NCBI RefSeq assembly: GCF_030646115.1
Contig: NZ_JAUSMX010000019.1
Location: 124,001 to 188,000 of the forward strand
From: Fluviicoccus sp.
GTDB lineage: Bacteria > Pseudomonadota > Gammaproteobacteria > Pseudomonadales > Moraxellaceae
Direction of reading: 5' to 3'
Length of the DNA: 64,000 nucleotides
Positions 26,420-35,619 of the stretch are shown one piece after another. Numbering within the stretch: the stretch's first letter is position 1; every line of letters starts with the position of its first letter. Under the pieces are notes generated by a model, which saw nothing but the letters and a program-made list of their open reading frames with translations, had not been told where the DNA came from and searched no databases. The position numbers and the translations under genes are program-made.

Positions 26420-28381
26420 TCAGGGTTGAATCACACTTTGTAACAATGGCAGCGGACAATCCAGCAAACCGGCAATGACGCGCAACAACTCATACTCCTG
26501 CACATGCAGAACGCCGTCACTTTCCACGGTGCGGGCGCACAAGGCCAGCAACCGGCGCTTGCCATCCGGGTCCAGCGTCCGCAACGACCTTAGCGCCCTG
26601 TCCAGCGCCGGCAGCGGCTCGGGCCCCGGATCCGGCATGGGCGGCATCTGCTCTCCCAGAGACTGCATCAGCTTCTGGTAATGCACGGGGATAGCTGTCC
26701 GGGCGTGACTACCAAAGTCCAGCAGGCAGCGCACCAGCACCGCCACCGACAAATGTTGCGACTCCAGGGAGCGCTGGTGCATCACCATCGGCGCGGGGCG
26801 GATTCGTTGCTCAACCCGCTTCAGCAAGGCGAACTCGAAAACGGACAGCCGGCTGTTCTGCAGGGCAAAGCGCCGCAAGTCCCGCAACATGGCCGCCGAC
26901 GCCTGGGCGTCCAGCAAGTCCAGCCGCGGCAGGCACAACTCAACCAGCGGCAAGGCAAACCGGCCGTCCAGTGTCGCCAGATGCCCGCCCAACGGAATGA
27001 CCCAGCGCGCAAAAGCGGATTGCCCCTCCAGGAATTCCTGCACCGCCTCCGCGCTCATCGGCTGGAACCGGGCAATCAACGCATAGAGCACCGCCCTGGC
27101 GCCGGTTGCGGTTTGCAGGGCGCGGGTTATTTCGACCGGTATTTGCCGGTGCAGCCAGGCAGCCGACTCCAGGTCCTCCATTCGCAGCTCACCCACCCGG
27201 TCGGTCAAGCCGTCTCCACGGAGGTCAACTTCACGGTCAAAAGCAATCGGGGCATCGTCAACGGGTGGCGGAACGGCATTTGCAGTTCGGGCCGATACCG
27301 GCATCCCGGTTAACGGAGCCAGCCCCGGCAGCAGGCCCGGCAGGGGGGCTCCCACAGAAGCCGGAAGGGTCAGCGGAGCAGCAATGGCTGACGATTTTCG
27401 TTGCAGAAAACCGGGACAGATCGCCTCGATGCGCTCATCCAGCGGCGGATGCGTCGCCAGCCATGCCTGGATTGGCACCGACTCGCCAAAACAAAGGTGA
27501 CTCAGGGTTTCTGCATGCAGCCCCTGCAACCGGGAGCCCTGCTCACGAATCTTCCACAAGGCCCCGGCCAGCCCTTCGGGATTGCGGGTGAATTGCACGC
27601 CGGCGGCATCGGCCAGCACCTCCCGCTCGCGGGAAACCGCCGCCTTGATCAAACGCCCCATGAACAGCCCTGCATATCCCACCAGCCAAATGGCCAAGCC
27701 CAGCAGCCAAACCACCGGCAGCGGATTGCGTTCCCGGCGTCCGTCATAGCCGCCGGTCAGGGAACGCATCAGGAAGCCGCCCAGCTGGCCGATGGCCAGC
27801 ACCCCGGCCAGTGCGGCCAGCATGCGCATGTTCAGACGCATGTCGCCATGGAGGATATGACTGAACTCATGGGCCACCATGCCTTGCAACTCATCACGTT
27901 CCAGATGCTCCAGGGCGCCTTGGGTCACCACCAGCACGCTCTGCTGCGGCGTCAGCCCGGCGACAAAGGCGTTGATGCCGGCTTCACGCGGCATCACGTA
28001 CACCACCGGCACCGGCAGACCGGCCGCAATGGCCATTTCCTCGGTCACGTTCAGCAAGCGGCGCTCGGAGGCGTCACGTGCGCTGAAATCGACAGGCACC
28101 CCGCCCATCATTTCCGCCACGACCTTGCCGCCTTCACGCAGGTACAGCCACTCCAGCAGGGCCCCACCCAGCACCAGAATCAGGGTGCCTGCCAGCGCCT
28201 GCGGCGTCCAGTAATGCCACCACCAGAAGCTGCCGCCGCTGTCAGCCTTGCCAACCGACAGGGCAACACCATAAAGCACGGCATTGACTCCGGCAAAAAG
28301 CAGGAGAATGGTCAGGGCAAAATAAACCAGCATGCGCATCGTGGTGCGGCGTGCATGCTCCTGACGGCTGAAAAAATCCAT
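26420..28381 (-). CDS. M48-family membrane metallopeptidase (HtpX-like) with long C-terminal extension
   Basis: The 653-residue protein has two N-terminal membrane helices (about 16-38 and 52-72) and the zinc protease motif HEFSH within VAHEFSHILHGD, with the third ligand in EREVLADAAG. Two further hydrophobic stretches sit around 195-245. The C-terminal 300 residues are cytoplasm-like and helical, and are not found in HtpX itself. The gene starts 5 bases after the lemA stop, so the two are one operon. LemA/M48 pairs are widespread and implicated in membrane-protein quality control, but the substrates are not known. Confidence 0.9.
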   Translation of the reverse strand: MDFFSRQEHARRTTMRMLVYFALTILLLFAGVNAVLYGVALSVGKADSGGSFWWWHYWTPQALAGTLILVLGGALLEWLYLREGGKVVAEMMGGVPVDFSARDASERRLLNVTEEMAIAAGLPVPVVYVMPREAGINAFVAGLTPQQSVLVVTQGALEHLERDELQGMVAHEFSHILHGDMRLNMRMLAALAGVLAIGQLGGFLMRSLTGGYDGRRERNPLPVVWLLGLAIWLVGYAGLFMGRLIKAAVSREREVLADAAGVQFTRNPEGLAGALWKIREQGSRLQGLHAETLSHLCFGESVPIQAWLATHPPLDERIEAICPGFLQRKSSAIAAPLTLPASVGAPLPGLLPGLAPLTGMPVSARTANAVPPPVDDAPIAFDREVDLRGDGLTDRVGELRMEDLESAAWLHRQIPVEITRALQTATGARAVLYALIARFQPMSAEAVQEFLEGQSAFARWVIPLGGHLATLDGRFALPLVELCLPRLDLLDAQASAAMLRDLRRFALQNSRLSVFEFALLKRVEQRIRPAPMVMHQRSLESQHLSVAVLVRCLLDFGSHARTAIPVHYQKLMQSLGEQMPPMPDPGPEPLPALDRALRSLRTLDPDGKRRLLALCARTVESDGVLHVQEYELLRVIAGLLDCPLPLLQSVIQP

Positions 28382-28386
28382 GGCCT

Positions 28387-28977
28387 TCAGCTCATCCGGA
28401 TGCGTACCGGCTCGCGGGCTTCAACATTGGGAATTTCGAGCGCCATGGCCCGCTGGAAGCCGCAGACACCGGCCAGCAGGTTGTTCGGGAACTGCTCCCG
28501 GGAAATATTGTAGAACATGACAGCATCATTAAAGGACTGCCGGGCAAAGCCGACCCGGTTCTCTGTGGCCTTCAGCTCCTCCATCAGGTCGGCAATGGTT
28601 GCGTCCGCCTTGAGATCCGGGTAGGCCTCCGCAACCATCATCAACCGGCCGAGGGCGCTGTTCAGCGCTCCTTCCGCCTGGGTGAACCGTGTCATGGCAT
28701 CGGCGCTGGCGGCATTGGCGGCCAAGGCTTTTTCCAGCCCGGCCGCCTGGTTGCGGGCGGCAATCACCTGGCTGAGCGTTTCCTTTTCATGGCCAAGATA
28801 CGCCTTGGCCGCCTCCACCAGATTGGGAATCAGTTCATAACGGCGCTGCAATTGCACATCTATCTGGGCGAAGGCATTGTCAAAGCGGTTGCGCAACGCC
28901 ACCAGGCCGTTGTAAATACTGACGGCATAGAACACCACTGCCGCCAGGATGGCCAGATAAACCACCATTGCTGTCAT
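28387..28977 (-). CDS. lemA: LemA family protein
   Basis: The 196-residue protein has one N-terminal membrane helix (about 3-21, VVYLAILAAVVFYAV) and the LemA helical bundle (NGLVALRNRFDNAFAQIDVQLQRRYELIPNLVEAAKAY). The ATG at 28977 begins the membrane helix; the open frame upstream runs antisense into the divergent DUF445 gene. It is the first gene of the lemA-M48 operon. The shared 75-base region with the DUF445 gene must hold both promoters. Confidence 0.93.
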   Translation of the reverse strand: MTAMVVYLAILAAVVFYAVSIYNGLVALRNRFDNAFAQIDVQLQRRYELIPNLVEAAKAYLGHEKETLSQVIAARNQAAGLEKALAANAASADAMTRFTQAEGALNSALGRLMMVAEAYPDLKADATIADLMEELKATENRVGFARQSFNDAVMFYNISREQFPNNLLAGVCGFQRAMALEIPNVEAREPVRIRMS

Positions 28978-29052
28978 GTCGACCACTCCATTGCCAAGGA
29001 TTTGCTGTAAAAATAGCAGATTGCCCACTGAACAACCAACGCCGGAAGCCCC

Positions 29053-30408
29053 ATGAGCAAGCCCACCCTTGAAAAGCGCCAGAATCTGGCCAACCTCGCG
29101 CTGGTTGCCGCAGTCGGCGGGTTGCTGGTCCAGCACCCTTTGGCCAATGCCTTCCCCGGTTATGCCGCCGCCATGCCCCATGTCAAGATGGCATTTGAGG
29201 CCGCCCTGATCGGTGGGCTGGCGGACTGGTTTGCGGTCACCGCGATCTTTCGCAAGCCGTTCAACCTGCCCATTCCGCACACCGCCATCATTACCGAAAA
29301 CAAGGACCGCATTGCCGACACCATCGGCCTGTTCGTGCAGCAGAATTTCCTCACCTCACAGGCCATCCGGCAGAGCTTCACCCAGAACAATGTCGCCGGA
29401 CAAATGGCGTCCTGGCTGGAGAAAGAGGCCAATGCCGAAAAGCTGTCGCGCGAGATCGGCCTGATTGCGCCGCGCATGCTGCAGTTCTTCCGGCATCCGG
29501 CGGTGGAGAAATTCGTTCAACGCAATGTCGTGGACTGGATTCGCGCTTCATCCTCCAACACGCTGGCCGCGCAGTTCCTGCAAGCGGTCTTCAACAACGG
29601 CAATCACCAGCAGGCGTTCCAGTTCGCACTGGAACGCACGGATGACTGGCTGCGCCGACACCCCGAAAAGGCGCAGGAACTGCTGGCGCCGGTGATCGAA
29701 GCACTGATCGGCCCTGTATTGAGCAAAATCCGCAACTCTCTGAGTACGGACACCCAGGGCGTGCTGTCCCTGCTGATGGGCGGCCTGACCGCTTTCGCCA
29801 AACCTGAAACCAAACGGGCCGTGGAACAACTGAAATCCGGTATGAATGCCGCGCTTAACGTGGAACTGCGCATCATTGACGGCCTGATCAACGTCATCCA
29901 TGACATTCGGGAAGACCCGCAGCACCCATTCCGCAAGCAACTGGACGAATCGGCCAAATACTATATCGGCGTGCTGAGTGTGGACTCCCCGGAGTCGCGA
30001 CGGCTGAACGCCTTCAAGGACGAGATGATCAACAATCCGGAGGTGGTGCAGTTCTTCACCAGCATCGTCATCAGTATTCGCGAAGCGGTGCAGAAAGACC
30101 TGAATTCCGTAAAGCCGGGCATTCTGGACAGCGTCAAGGAAGCCTTGATGATGCTGGGCCGCAACCTGGCGCAGGACGGTCAGTTCCAGCAGGACTTGAA
30201 CAAGGGCATTGTCGATGCCACCTGCTTTGTCACCGAGGAATATGCAGATGCCATCATGCGCTTTGTCAGCGACCAGGTGCGGGCGTGGGAGTCTGAGAAA
30301 ATGGTGCGGGAGATCGAGAAGGCGATCGGGCCGGATTTGCAGATGATCCGGGTGAACGGGACGCTGGTGGGGGGATTGATCGGGCTGGTGTTGAGCTTTA
30401 TTGCTTGA
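29053..30408 (+). CDS. DUF445 (YjiN-like) membrane protein
   Basis: The 451-residue product has the DUF445 start KRQNLANLALVAAVGGLLVQHP, the LIGGLADWFAVTAIFRKP motif, and a C-terminal membrane helix (GTLVGGLIGLVLSFI). The long central part is helical. The family is widespread with no settled function. It is divergent from lemA, and its last 11 bases overlap the convergent permease gene. Confidence 0.9.
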   Translation: MSKPTLEKRQNLANLALVAAVGGLLVQHPLANAFPGYAAAMPHVKMAFEAALIGGLADWFAVTAIFRKPFNLPIPHTAIITENKDRIADTIGLFVQQNFLTSQAIRQSFTQNNVAGQMASWLEKEANAEKLSREIGLIAPRMLQFFRHPAVEKFVQRNVVDWIRASSSNTLAAQFLQAVFNNGNHQQAFQFALERTDDWLRRHPEKAQELLAPVIEALIGPVLSKIRNSLSTDTQGVLSLLMGGLTAFAKPETKRAVEQLKSGMNAALNVELRIIDGLINVIHDIREDPQHPFRKQLDESAKYYIGVLSVDSPESRRLNAFKDEMINNPEVVQFFTSIVISIREAVQKDLNSVKPGILDSVKEALMMLGRNLAQDGQFQQDLNKGIVDATCFVTEEYADAIMRFVSDQVRAWESEKMVREIEKAIGPDLQMIRVNGTLVGGLIGLVLSFIA

Positions 30409-31642
30409 TCGAAGTCACGATTTCCAGCGCGACCAACCCCAGACTGATGATGGCGGCGGCCAGCGACATCCATCTTGGAAAGATCATGACTCCTTCGGCC
30501 GTTGGCTGCCGTTTCTTGATGCGCCACAAAGCCAGGTTTACCCCGGCGAAAAGCGTCAGCATGATGACGGAAGTGATGGAGGCCAACCCGGCAAGGCGTC
30601 CGGTCAACGCCAGAATCAACACGATCACGGTGGCCAGCACGGTGGCGCGCAGCGGAGTTCGGGTGCGGGGATGGATGCGGGCAAGCCGCTGGGGCAGCAA
30701 GCCGCGTGAGGACAGGCCGTAGAGTACGCGGGAAGCCATGATGATCTGAATCAGGCCGCCATTAATTATGGCGAACATGCCGACCAGCGACATCAGCACC
30801 GGCTCACGACCGGTGTAGTGGGTGTACAAGGTGGCCATCGGGGCGCCGCTGGCGGCCAGTTCACCCGGAGGCAGCGCCAGCACAGCCATCACCATGATTA
30901 ACAGATAGAGAACCGTGGTGATGATCAGGGTCAGGATGATGGCCAGCGGCAAGGTGTGCTTGACGTCCCTGACTTCTTCGGCAACGTCCACCATGTCCTC
31001 GAAGCCAAGAAAGGCGAAGAAGGCCAGCAAGGCTCCGGCATAAACAGGGGCAAGACCAACCAGGCTGAAGACGGGCAGCAGCTCTGTCCAACGCATCGGC
31101 AGTTCGGCCAGGTGGCCGCTGCCAACCACAATCAGCCAGACCAGACCGCCGACCTCGACGAGGGTGATCGTCGTGGCGATGAACACTGACTCGGCAATTC
31201 CCCACGCGGCTACCGCGCCCAGAGCAACCGTGACCAACAGTATGGTCGGAAGCCGGGGCAGCCCGGTCAACGCCTGAAAGTAACCTGAGAAACCGTTGAC
31301 CAGCGCCGAGGCGGAAACCAGCCCGGCCAGGACCATCATCAAGCCCGCCACTACCGACAGCCGTTCAGAACCGAAGCCTTCGCGGATATACAGAGAAGCT
31401 CCGGCGGCGCGGGGGTAACGCCCGGATAACTCCGCGAAGGACAGCGCCGTAAAACCCGCCAGCACCGCCGCAAACAGGAACGCGGCCGGAGCCAGCATGC
31501 CGGACACCCGCGCCAGCTCGCCCACCAGAGCGTAGATACCTGCGCCAATGGTGGTGCCCAGACCATAGAGCACCATTTGCGGCAAGGTGATGGTGCGCTT
31601 CAGTGCCGTCGGAGAGCCCACCCTGATCAGCAGCTCGCCCAT
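30398..31642 (-). CDS. APC-superfamily amino acid permease
   Basis: The 414-residue product has about 12 membrane helices and the APC signature in helix 1 (GLGTTIGAGIYALVGE), with FAELSGRYPRAAGASLYI in helix 2 and FLGFEDMVDVAEEV further on. The substrate is unknown; the closest pattern is the basic amino acid/polyamine APC group. Its start overlaps the HydG-like stop by 16 bases, so it appears to be the last gene of the formate dehydrogenase operon, which is an unusual partner. Its end overlaps the convergent DUF445 gene. Confidence 0.9.
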   Translation of the reverse strand: MGELLIRVGSPTALKRTITLPQMVLYGLGTTIGAGIYALVGELARVSGMLAPAAFLFAAVLAGFTALSFAELSGRYPRAAGASLYIREGFGSERLSVVAGLMMVLAGLVSASALVNGFSGYFQALTGLPRLPTILLVTVALGAVAAWGIAESVFIATTITLVEVGGLVWLIVVGSGHLAELPMRWTELLPVFSLVGLAPVYAGALLAFFAFLGFEDMVDVAEEVRDVKHTLPLAIILTLIITTVLYLLIMVMAVLALPPGELAASGAPMATLYTHYTGREPVLMSLVGMFAIINGGLIQIIMASRVLYGLSSRGLLPQRLARIHPRTRTPLRATVLATVIVLILALTGRLAGLASITSVIMLTLFAGVNLALWRIKKRQPTAEGVMIFPRWMSLAAAIISLGLVALEIVTSIKQ

Positions 31643-32469
31643 GCGGGGCGAGTGGCAATCTGCTGCGCCAGCAACTCACGGGTGCGGGTCAGTGTCAGGG
31701 TGGGGCCTTCCTTGCAAATCAGGCTGCTGCCCACGTAACAGTGGCCGCACAAGCCGATACCGCAATGCATGCGCCGTTCCAGTGACAACCAGAATACATC
31801 GGAGGGAAGCCCCCTTTTCTCCAGCATATCTCCAACGCCCAGCATCATCGCCTCCGGGCCGCAACAGAGCACGGCGTCGGGGAAGGACGGCAACAGCGCC
31901 AGCGCCTCATCCAGCCGGTAGCCGGTGGCTTGCGTCAATTCCTCCGGAGTGTGCCAGGCGGGATCATCCACGGGCAGGGTCATCACCAATCCCGCCTGCC
32001 GCCACGCCTCGCGCTCCTTCGCCAGAATACGGCTGTCCTCGCTACGGGCGCTGTAGAGCAAGGCCGTGCGCTGCTGTTGCCCTGTCACCATGCGCTGCCC
32101 AATCCACGCCGACAACGGCGCGAGGCCGCAACCGCCCGCCACCACCAACACGGTCTTGCCCGCCAGTTCCGGCCAGGGCTGCCCGACCGGCCCGCGCACA
32201 CCAATAAAGGCTCCGAGCGGCAAATCCTGCAAAGCTTCGGTCAGCTTGCCCACCTTGCGCACCAGCGCCGTAAAACAGCCCTGCTCATCCGGCAGGCTGA
32301 CAAAAGTGAAAGCCGCCTCCCCCAGCCCCGGCAGGCTGAGCATGAAAAACTGGCCGGGACGGGCCTGCCAGCGCACGCCGTCTTCCAGCCGGAAACGCAG
32401 ATGCAGCGCAGCTTCGCCATCGTCATAGCGCGCCAGCAGGGTTGCAACCTCGGGAACCAGACTCAGCAT
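31627..32469 (-). CDS. HydG-like FAD/NAD(P)-binding iron-sulfur subunit
   Basis: The 280-residue product has a ferredoxin-reductase-type FAD domain (PGQFFMLSLPG), an NAD(P) domain (GGCGLAPLSAWIG) and a C-terminal 2Fe-2S site CGIGLCGHCYVG with a later SLICKEGP, as in dihydroorotate dehydrogenase B PyrK and sulfhydrogenase gamma. It would pass electrons between the HydB-like subunit and NAD(P). It overlaps the HydB-like gene by 7 bases and the permease gene by 16, so translation is likely coupled. Confidence 0.88.
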   Translation of the reverse strand: MLSLVPEVATLLARYDDGEAALHLRFRLEDGVRWQARPGQFFMLSLPGLGEAAFTFVSLPDEQGCFTALVRKVGKLTEALQDLPLGAFIGVRGPVGQPWPELAGKTVLVVAGGCGLAPLSAWIGQRMVTGQQQRTALLYSARSEDSRILAKEREAWRQAGLVMTLPVDDPAWHTPEELTQATGYRLDEALALLPSFPDAVLCCGPEAMMLGVGDMLEKRGLPSDVFWLSLERRMHCGIGLCGHCYVGSSLICKEGPTLTLTRTRELLAQQIATRPAWASC

Positions 32470-33500
32470 GCACCGATCCTCGTCAATACGGCTTTCGCCC
32501 CGATCACGCCCGGACAGACCGCGTCACAACGACCGCAGCCGGTGCAGCCCAGCCTGCCCTGTTGCGGGATGAATTCCGGGGAAAACTTGTGGAACCAGTA
32601 GCGGGCGGTACGAGCGCCCGGCGTGGGAGAAGGGTGATGGCCACTGGCCTCCCGTTGGAAGCCTTCATACAGGCAGGCGTCCCAAACGCGTTCACGCACG
32701 GTGCCCTCCGGATGCGCAACATCGTGGGTGGTGAAGCAGGAGCAACTGGGGCAGAGATTGACACAGCCGGAACAGCTCAAACACTGGATGGCGAGGGTTT
32801 CCCATTCGTCGGCAAGCACCGTACCGGATTGCAAGCGGGTCAGGCCGGCGGCCAAGGCGTCCAGATTGCCGAAGGCGGCAACACAGGCGGTCTCCAGGGC
32901 TTGGCGGGTTTGGGCTGCAGCCTCCGGATCGAGCGGCGTCGGGGCGACGGTGTCGCCTTGGTGGGTCTTGACCCACCCTGCGTAGGTGTTCAACACCGAC
33001 AAGCCTTGATCGGTCATCCCGGTCGCCTGCCAGCCCTGCCCTACCGGCGTCAGCACCACATCCGCCCCGGCCTGCACCAGGGGGCCGGACCGGGTCAGCG
33101 GGCAGAACCCACCCCGGCAGGGAGACACACAGTCCACCGCCACGATCAGCGCTGACTGCCGCCGGGACTGGTAGAGTGAATCTTCGGCAAAAAACCGGTC
33201 CTGCACGGCCAAGGCGGCGGCATCACAAGCCTTTACACCCCAGAACACCCGCGACGGTACTTCCGGCAAACGACTGCGGAAATGAAAGCCGTCAAAGACG
33301 AACACCGTTTCCCGGTCAGCAAAGAAATAGGGCTTCAGGGAGGATAACGGCACGCCGTCATGATTCACCCAAAGTTGCTCCGGGGAAGAATCCGCCCAGC
33401 GCACCACGCCGTCCGCGTCTTGCACCGGCTCAACCAATACGCGGCCTTCGGCCAGGAAGCGGCGCAGACCATTAATATCCGGACAATACAGAGTGGTCAT
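32463..33500 (-). CDS. HydB-like 4Fe-4S electron-transfer subunit
   Basis: The 345-residue product resembles the beta subunit of sulfhydrogenases: GVKACDAAALAVQDRFF in the middle, then two 4Fe-4S motifs, CLSCSGCVNLCPSC and CTGCGRCDAVCPG. It should shuttle electrons between the formate dehydrogenase subunit and the flavoprotein. Its start overlaps the fdhA stop by ATGA. No hydrogenase large subunit is present, so the module appears re-used for formate oxidation. Confidence 0.88.
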   Translation of the reverse strand: MTTLYCPDINGLRRFLAEGRVLVEPVQDADGVVRWADSSPEQLWVNHDGVPLSSLKPYFFADRETVFVFDGFHFRSRLPEVPSRVFWGVKACDAAALAVQDRFFAEDSLYQSRRQSALIVAVDCVSPCRGGFCPLTRSGPLVQAGADVVLTPVGQGWQATGMTDQGLSVLNTYAGWVKTHQGDTVAPTPLDPEAAAQTRQALETACVAAFGNLDALAAGLTRLQSGTVLADEWETLAIQCLSCSGCVNLCPSCSCFTTHDVAHPEGTVRERVWDACLYEGFQREASGHHPSPTPGARTARYWFHKFSPEFIPQQGRLGCTGCGRCDAVCPGVIGAKAVLTRIGAC

Positions 33501-35554
33501 GCCTCGCTCCGCTTTTCGACGCGCACTGCGCAGGCTTTCAGTTCCGGCATTTTCGTCACCGGGTCTTGCGCGGTATTGGTCAGCCGGTTGCAGGGGGCTT
33601 CATGGAAGTGATACGGCATGCTGACCAGGCCCGGCGGCAAGTCGGGGGTCAGCTCGACGCAGGTATCCACCTCGCCGCGCCGGGAATAGATGGTCACCGG
33701 GCTGTGCTGCTGCAAGCCCAACGCAATGGCATCATCCGGATGCATGAACAGCAAACCTTCCGGCGTTTCACGCTCCAGTACCGGCGCGCAGCGGGTCATG
33801 GAGCCGCAGCCGTAATGGAAATGCAGGCGCTGGGTGGTAAAGGCCAGCGGGTACTCGGCATCGGGCATTTCGGCCGGTTCGGCGGCCTCCACACAAATCA
33901 TGCGCGCACGGCCGTTGGCCTGCAAGGGAAAACGGGTCTGGTGCAGCACCGGGCTGCCGTCGGGATGCTCCGCATCACAAGGCCATTGCAAGCCATGACA
34001 TTCGTCGATACGGGCATAGCTCATGGCGGAGAAGATCGGCATCAGGCCGCACATTTCCTCGAATACAGCCTCCGAAGTGTTCCAGTCCAGTCCTCTCACA
34101 CCGATGCGCCGCGCCAGTTCACCGAAAATCTGCCAGTCGGTTCTACAGTCCGCAGGCGGCTCCACCGCCTTCCTCACCCGCTGCACCCGGCGTTCGCAGT
34201 TACTGAAAGTCCCGTCCTTCTCGGCAAACGCCGCGACCGGCAGGATGTAGTCGGCCAGCTTCGCCGTCTCGGTCAGGTGCATTTCCAGCACCACCAGCAA
34301 GTCCAGCTTTTTCAGGGCGCGGGCCACTTCCGTCTGGTCGGGGTCGGTCAACGCCGGATCTTCCCCGGCGATGATCATCGCCCGCATGGCGCCGTCGCGC
34401 GCGCCATGCATCATGGCCAGCGAAGTCATGCCGGGCTTGTCCGGCTGAGGAGCATTCCACGCCCGGGAGAATTTCTCGCGCACCGCCGCATCCGCCACCG
34501 GTTGATAGCCGGGATAGACATTGGGCAGACAGCCCATATCACAGGCCCCTTGCACATTGTTCTGGCCGCGCAGCGGATTGATGCCGGCGCCGGGCTTGCC
34601 GATCTGTCCACAGGCCAGCACCAGGTTCGACAAGGCAATGACGTTGTTGGTGCCGCAGGCGAACTGGGTGATGCCCATGCCATAACAGAGGAAGGCGGCC
34701 GGGGAACGGGCATAAAGCTCGGCAAATTGGCGCAACAGCGCCGGATGAATGCCGGTCACTGCCGCCGTACGCTCGGGAGTCCAGGCCGCGACATGCTGTT
34801 TCAGCGCCTCCACCTGATCCACGCGCGCGGCGAGAAAGGCCTTGTCCTCCCATCCTTCCCGGAAAATCAGGTGCAGCAGGCCGTTGGTGAGGGCAATATT
34901 GCTGCCCAGTGTCAGCGGCAGGTAGAGGTCGGCCAGCTTGGCAAGACGGGTCTGGCGGGGGTCAACCACCACCAGCTTCGCCCCGTTGAGCTTGGCGCGC
35001 AGGATGCGGCCGCCGAAAACCGCATGGTTCTCGGTGGGGTCGGCGCCCCAGACAACTATCAGGTCAGCTTGCTCCACATCGGCCATGCTGTTGGTCATGG
35101 CCCCGGAGCCCAGCGTCTGCGCCAGACCGGCTACCGACGGGCTGTGACAGATGCGGGCGCAGTGGTCAATATTGGGGGTTTGCAGCACGGCGCGCGCAAA
35201 TTTCTGGGCGGCGTAATTGTCTTCGTTGGTGGCGCGGGCGCAACTGATAACGCCCAGACTGTCCGGGCCGTCGTTGTCGCGGAAATCCTTGAGCTGGCTG
35301 GCGATATCGCTCAGGGCTTCGTCCCAGCTGACCGGGACCAGATGTCCGCCCTCACGCTTATACGGCCGGGTGATGCGCTGGGCGGGGTCAACGCCGAAGG
35401 CGGCATTCCAGCCCTTGGCGCACAATTGGCCCTGACTGACGGGGTGTCCGGGAACCGGCTCCACCGATATCACGCGATTGTCTTCCACACGCAGGCCCAT
35501 GCCGCAGCCGACGCCGCAAAAGGGGCAAATGGATCGGGTGGTGGTCAGGGTCAC
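33497..35554 (-). CDS. fdhA: Molybdopterin formate dehydrogenase catalytic subunit, Cys type
   Basis: The 685-residue subunit binds a bis-MGD metal cofactor and one 4Fe-4S cluster (C10, C13, C17, C45). The active-site segment CARICHSPSVAGL (132-144) matches ARVUHGPSVAGL of E. coli FdhF, with Cys 136 in place of selenocysteine. It lacks the N-terminal 2Fe-2S/ferredoxin domains of soluble NAD-dependent FdhA, so it relies on the HydB/HydG-like subunits for electron transfer. Expected reaction: formate to CO2 with reduction of NAD(P). A nitrate-reductase-like role is less likely given the active-site match. fdhD and cofactor genes are not nearby. Confidence 0.9.
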   Translation of the reverse strand: MTLTTTRSICPFCGVGCGMGLRVEDNRVISVEPVPGHPVSQGQLCAKGWNAAFGVDPAQRITRPYKREGGHLVPVSWDEALSDIASQLKDFRDNDGPDSLGVISCARATNEDNYAAQKFARAVLQTPNIDHCARICHSPSVAGLAQTLGSGAMTNSMADVEQADLIVVWGADPTENHAVFGGRILRAKLNGAKLVVVDPRQTRLAKLADLYLPLTLGSNIALTNGLLHLIFREGWEDKAFLAARVDQVEALKQHVAAWTPERTAAVTGIHPALLRQFAELYARSPAAFLCYGMGITQFACGTNNVIALSNLVLACGQIGKPGAGINPLRGQNNVQGACDMGCLPNVYPGYQPVADAAVREKFSRAWNAPQPDKPGMTSLAMMHGARDGAMRAMIIAGEDPALTDPDQTEVARALKKLDLLVVLEMHLTETAKLADYILPVAAFAEKDGTFSNCERRVQRVRKAVEPPADCRTDWQIFGELARRIGVRGLDWNTSEAVFEEMCGLMPIFSAMSYARIDECHGLQWPCDAEHPDGSPVLHQTRFPLQANGRARMICVEAAEPAEMPDAEYPLAFTTQRLHFHYGCGSMTRCAPVLERETPEGLLFMHPDDAIALGLQQHSPVTIYSRRGEVDTCVELTPDLPPGLVSMPYHFHEAPCNRLTNTAQDPVTKMPELKACAVRVEKRSEA

Positions 35555-35581
35555 AGACGGCTCTCCCTCGTCATGAAATAC

Positions 35582-35606
35582 ATTCCCTTAAGTTTAACAT
35601 GGGAAT
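35582..35606. promoter_or_regulatory. Inverted repeat upstream of fdhA
   Basis: ATTCCC (35582-35587) and GGGAAT (35601-35606) with a 13-base AT-rich spacer, centred about 40 bases before the fdhA start. Position and symmetry fit a dimeric repressor or activator site, but no known consensus is matched. Confidence 0.3.
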
Positions 35607-35619
35607 AAGAAGGACGCGG

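Noticed and set aside
32463-33500. A hydrogenase operon at the HydB/HydG-like genes
   Set aside because: No NiFe large or small subunit is present; the neighbouring catalytic gene is a molybdopterin enzyme.
33566-35608. A 680-codon open frame antisense to fdhA
   Set aside because: Same composition effect; no recognisable domain, and the opposite strand encodes a clear molybdoenzyme.
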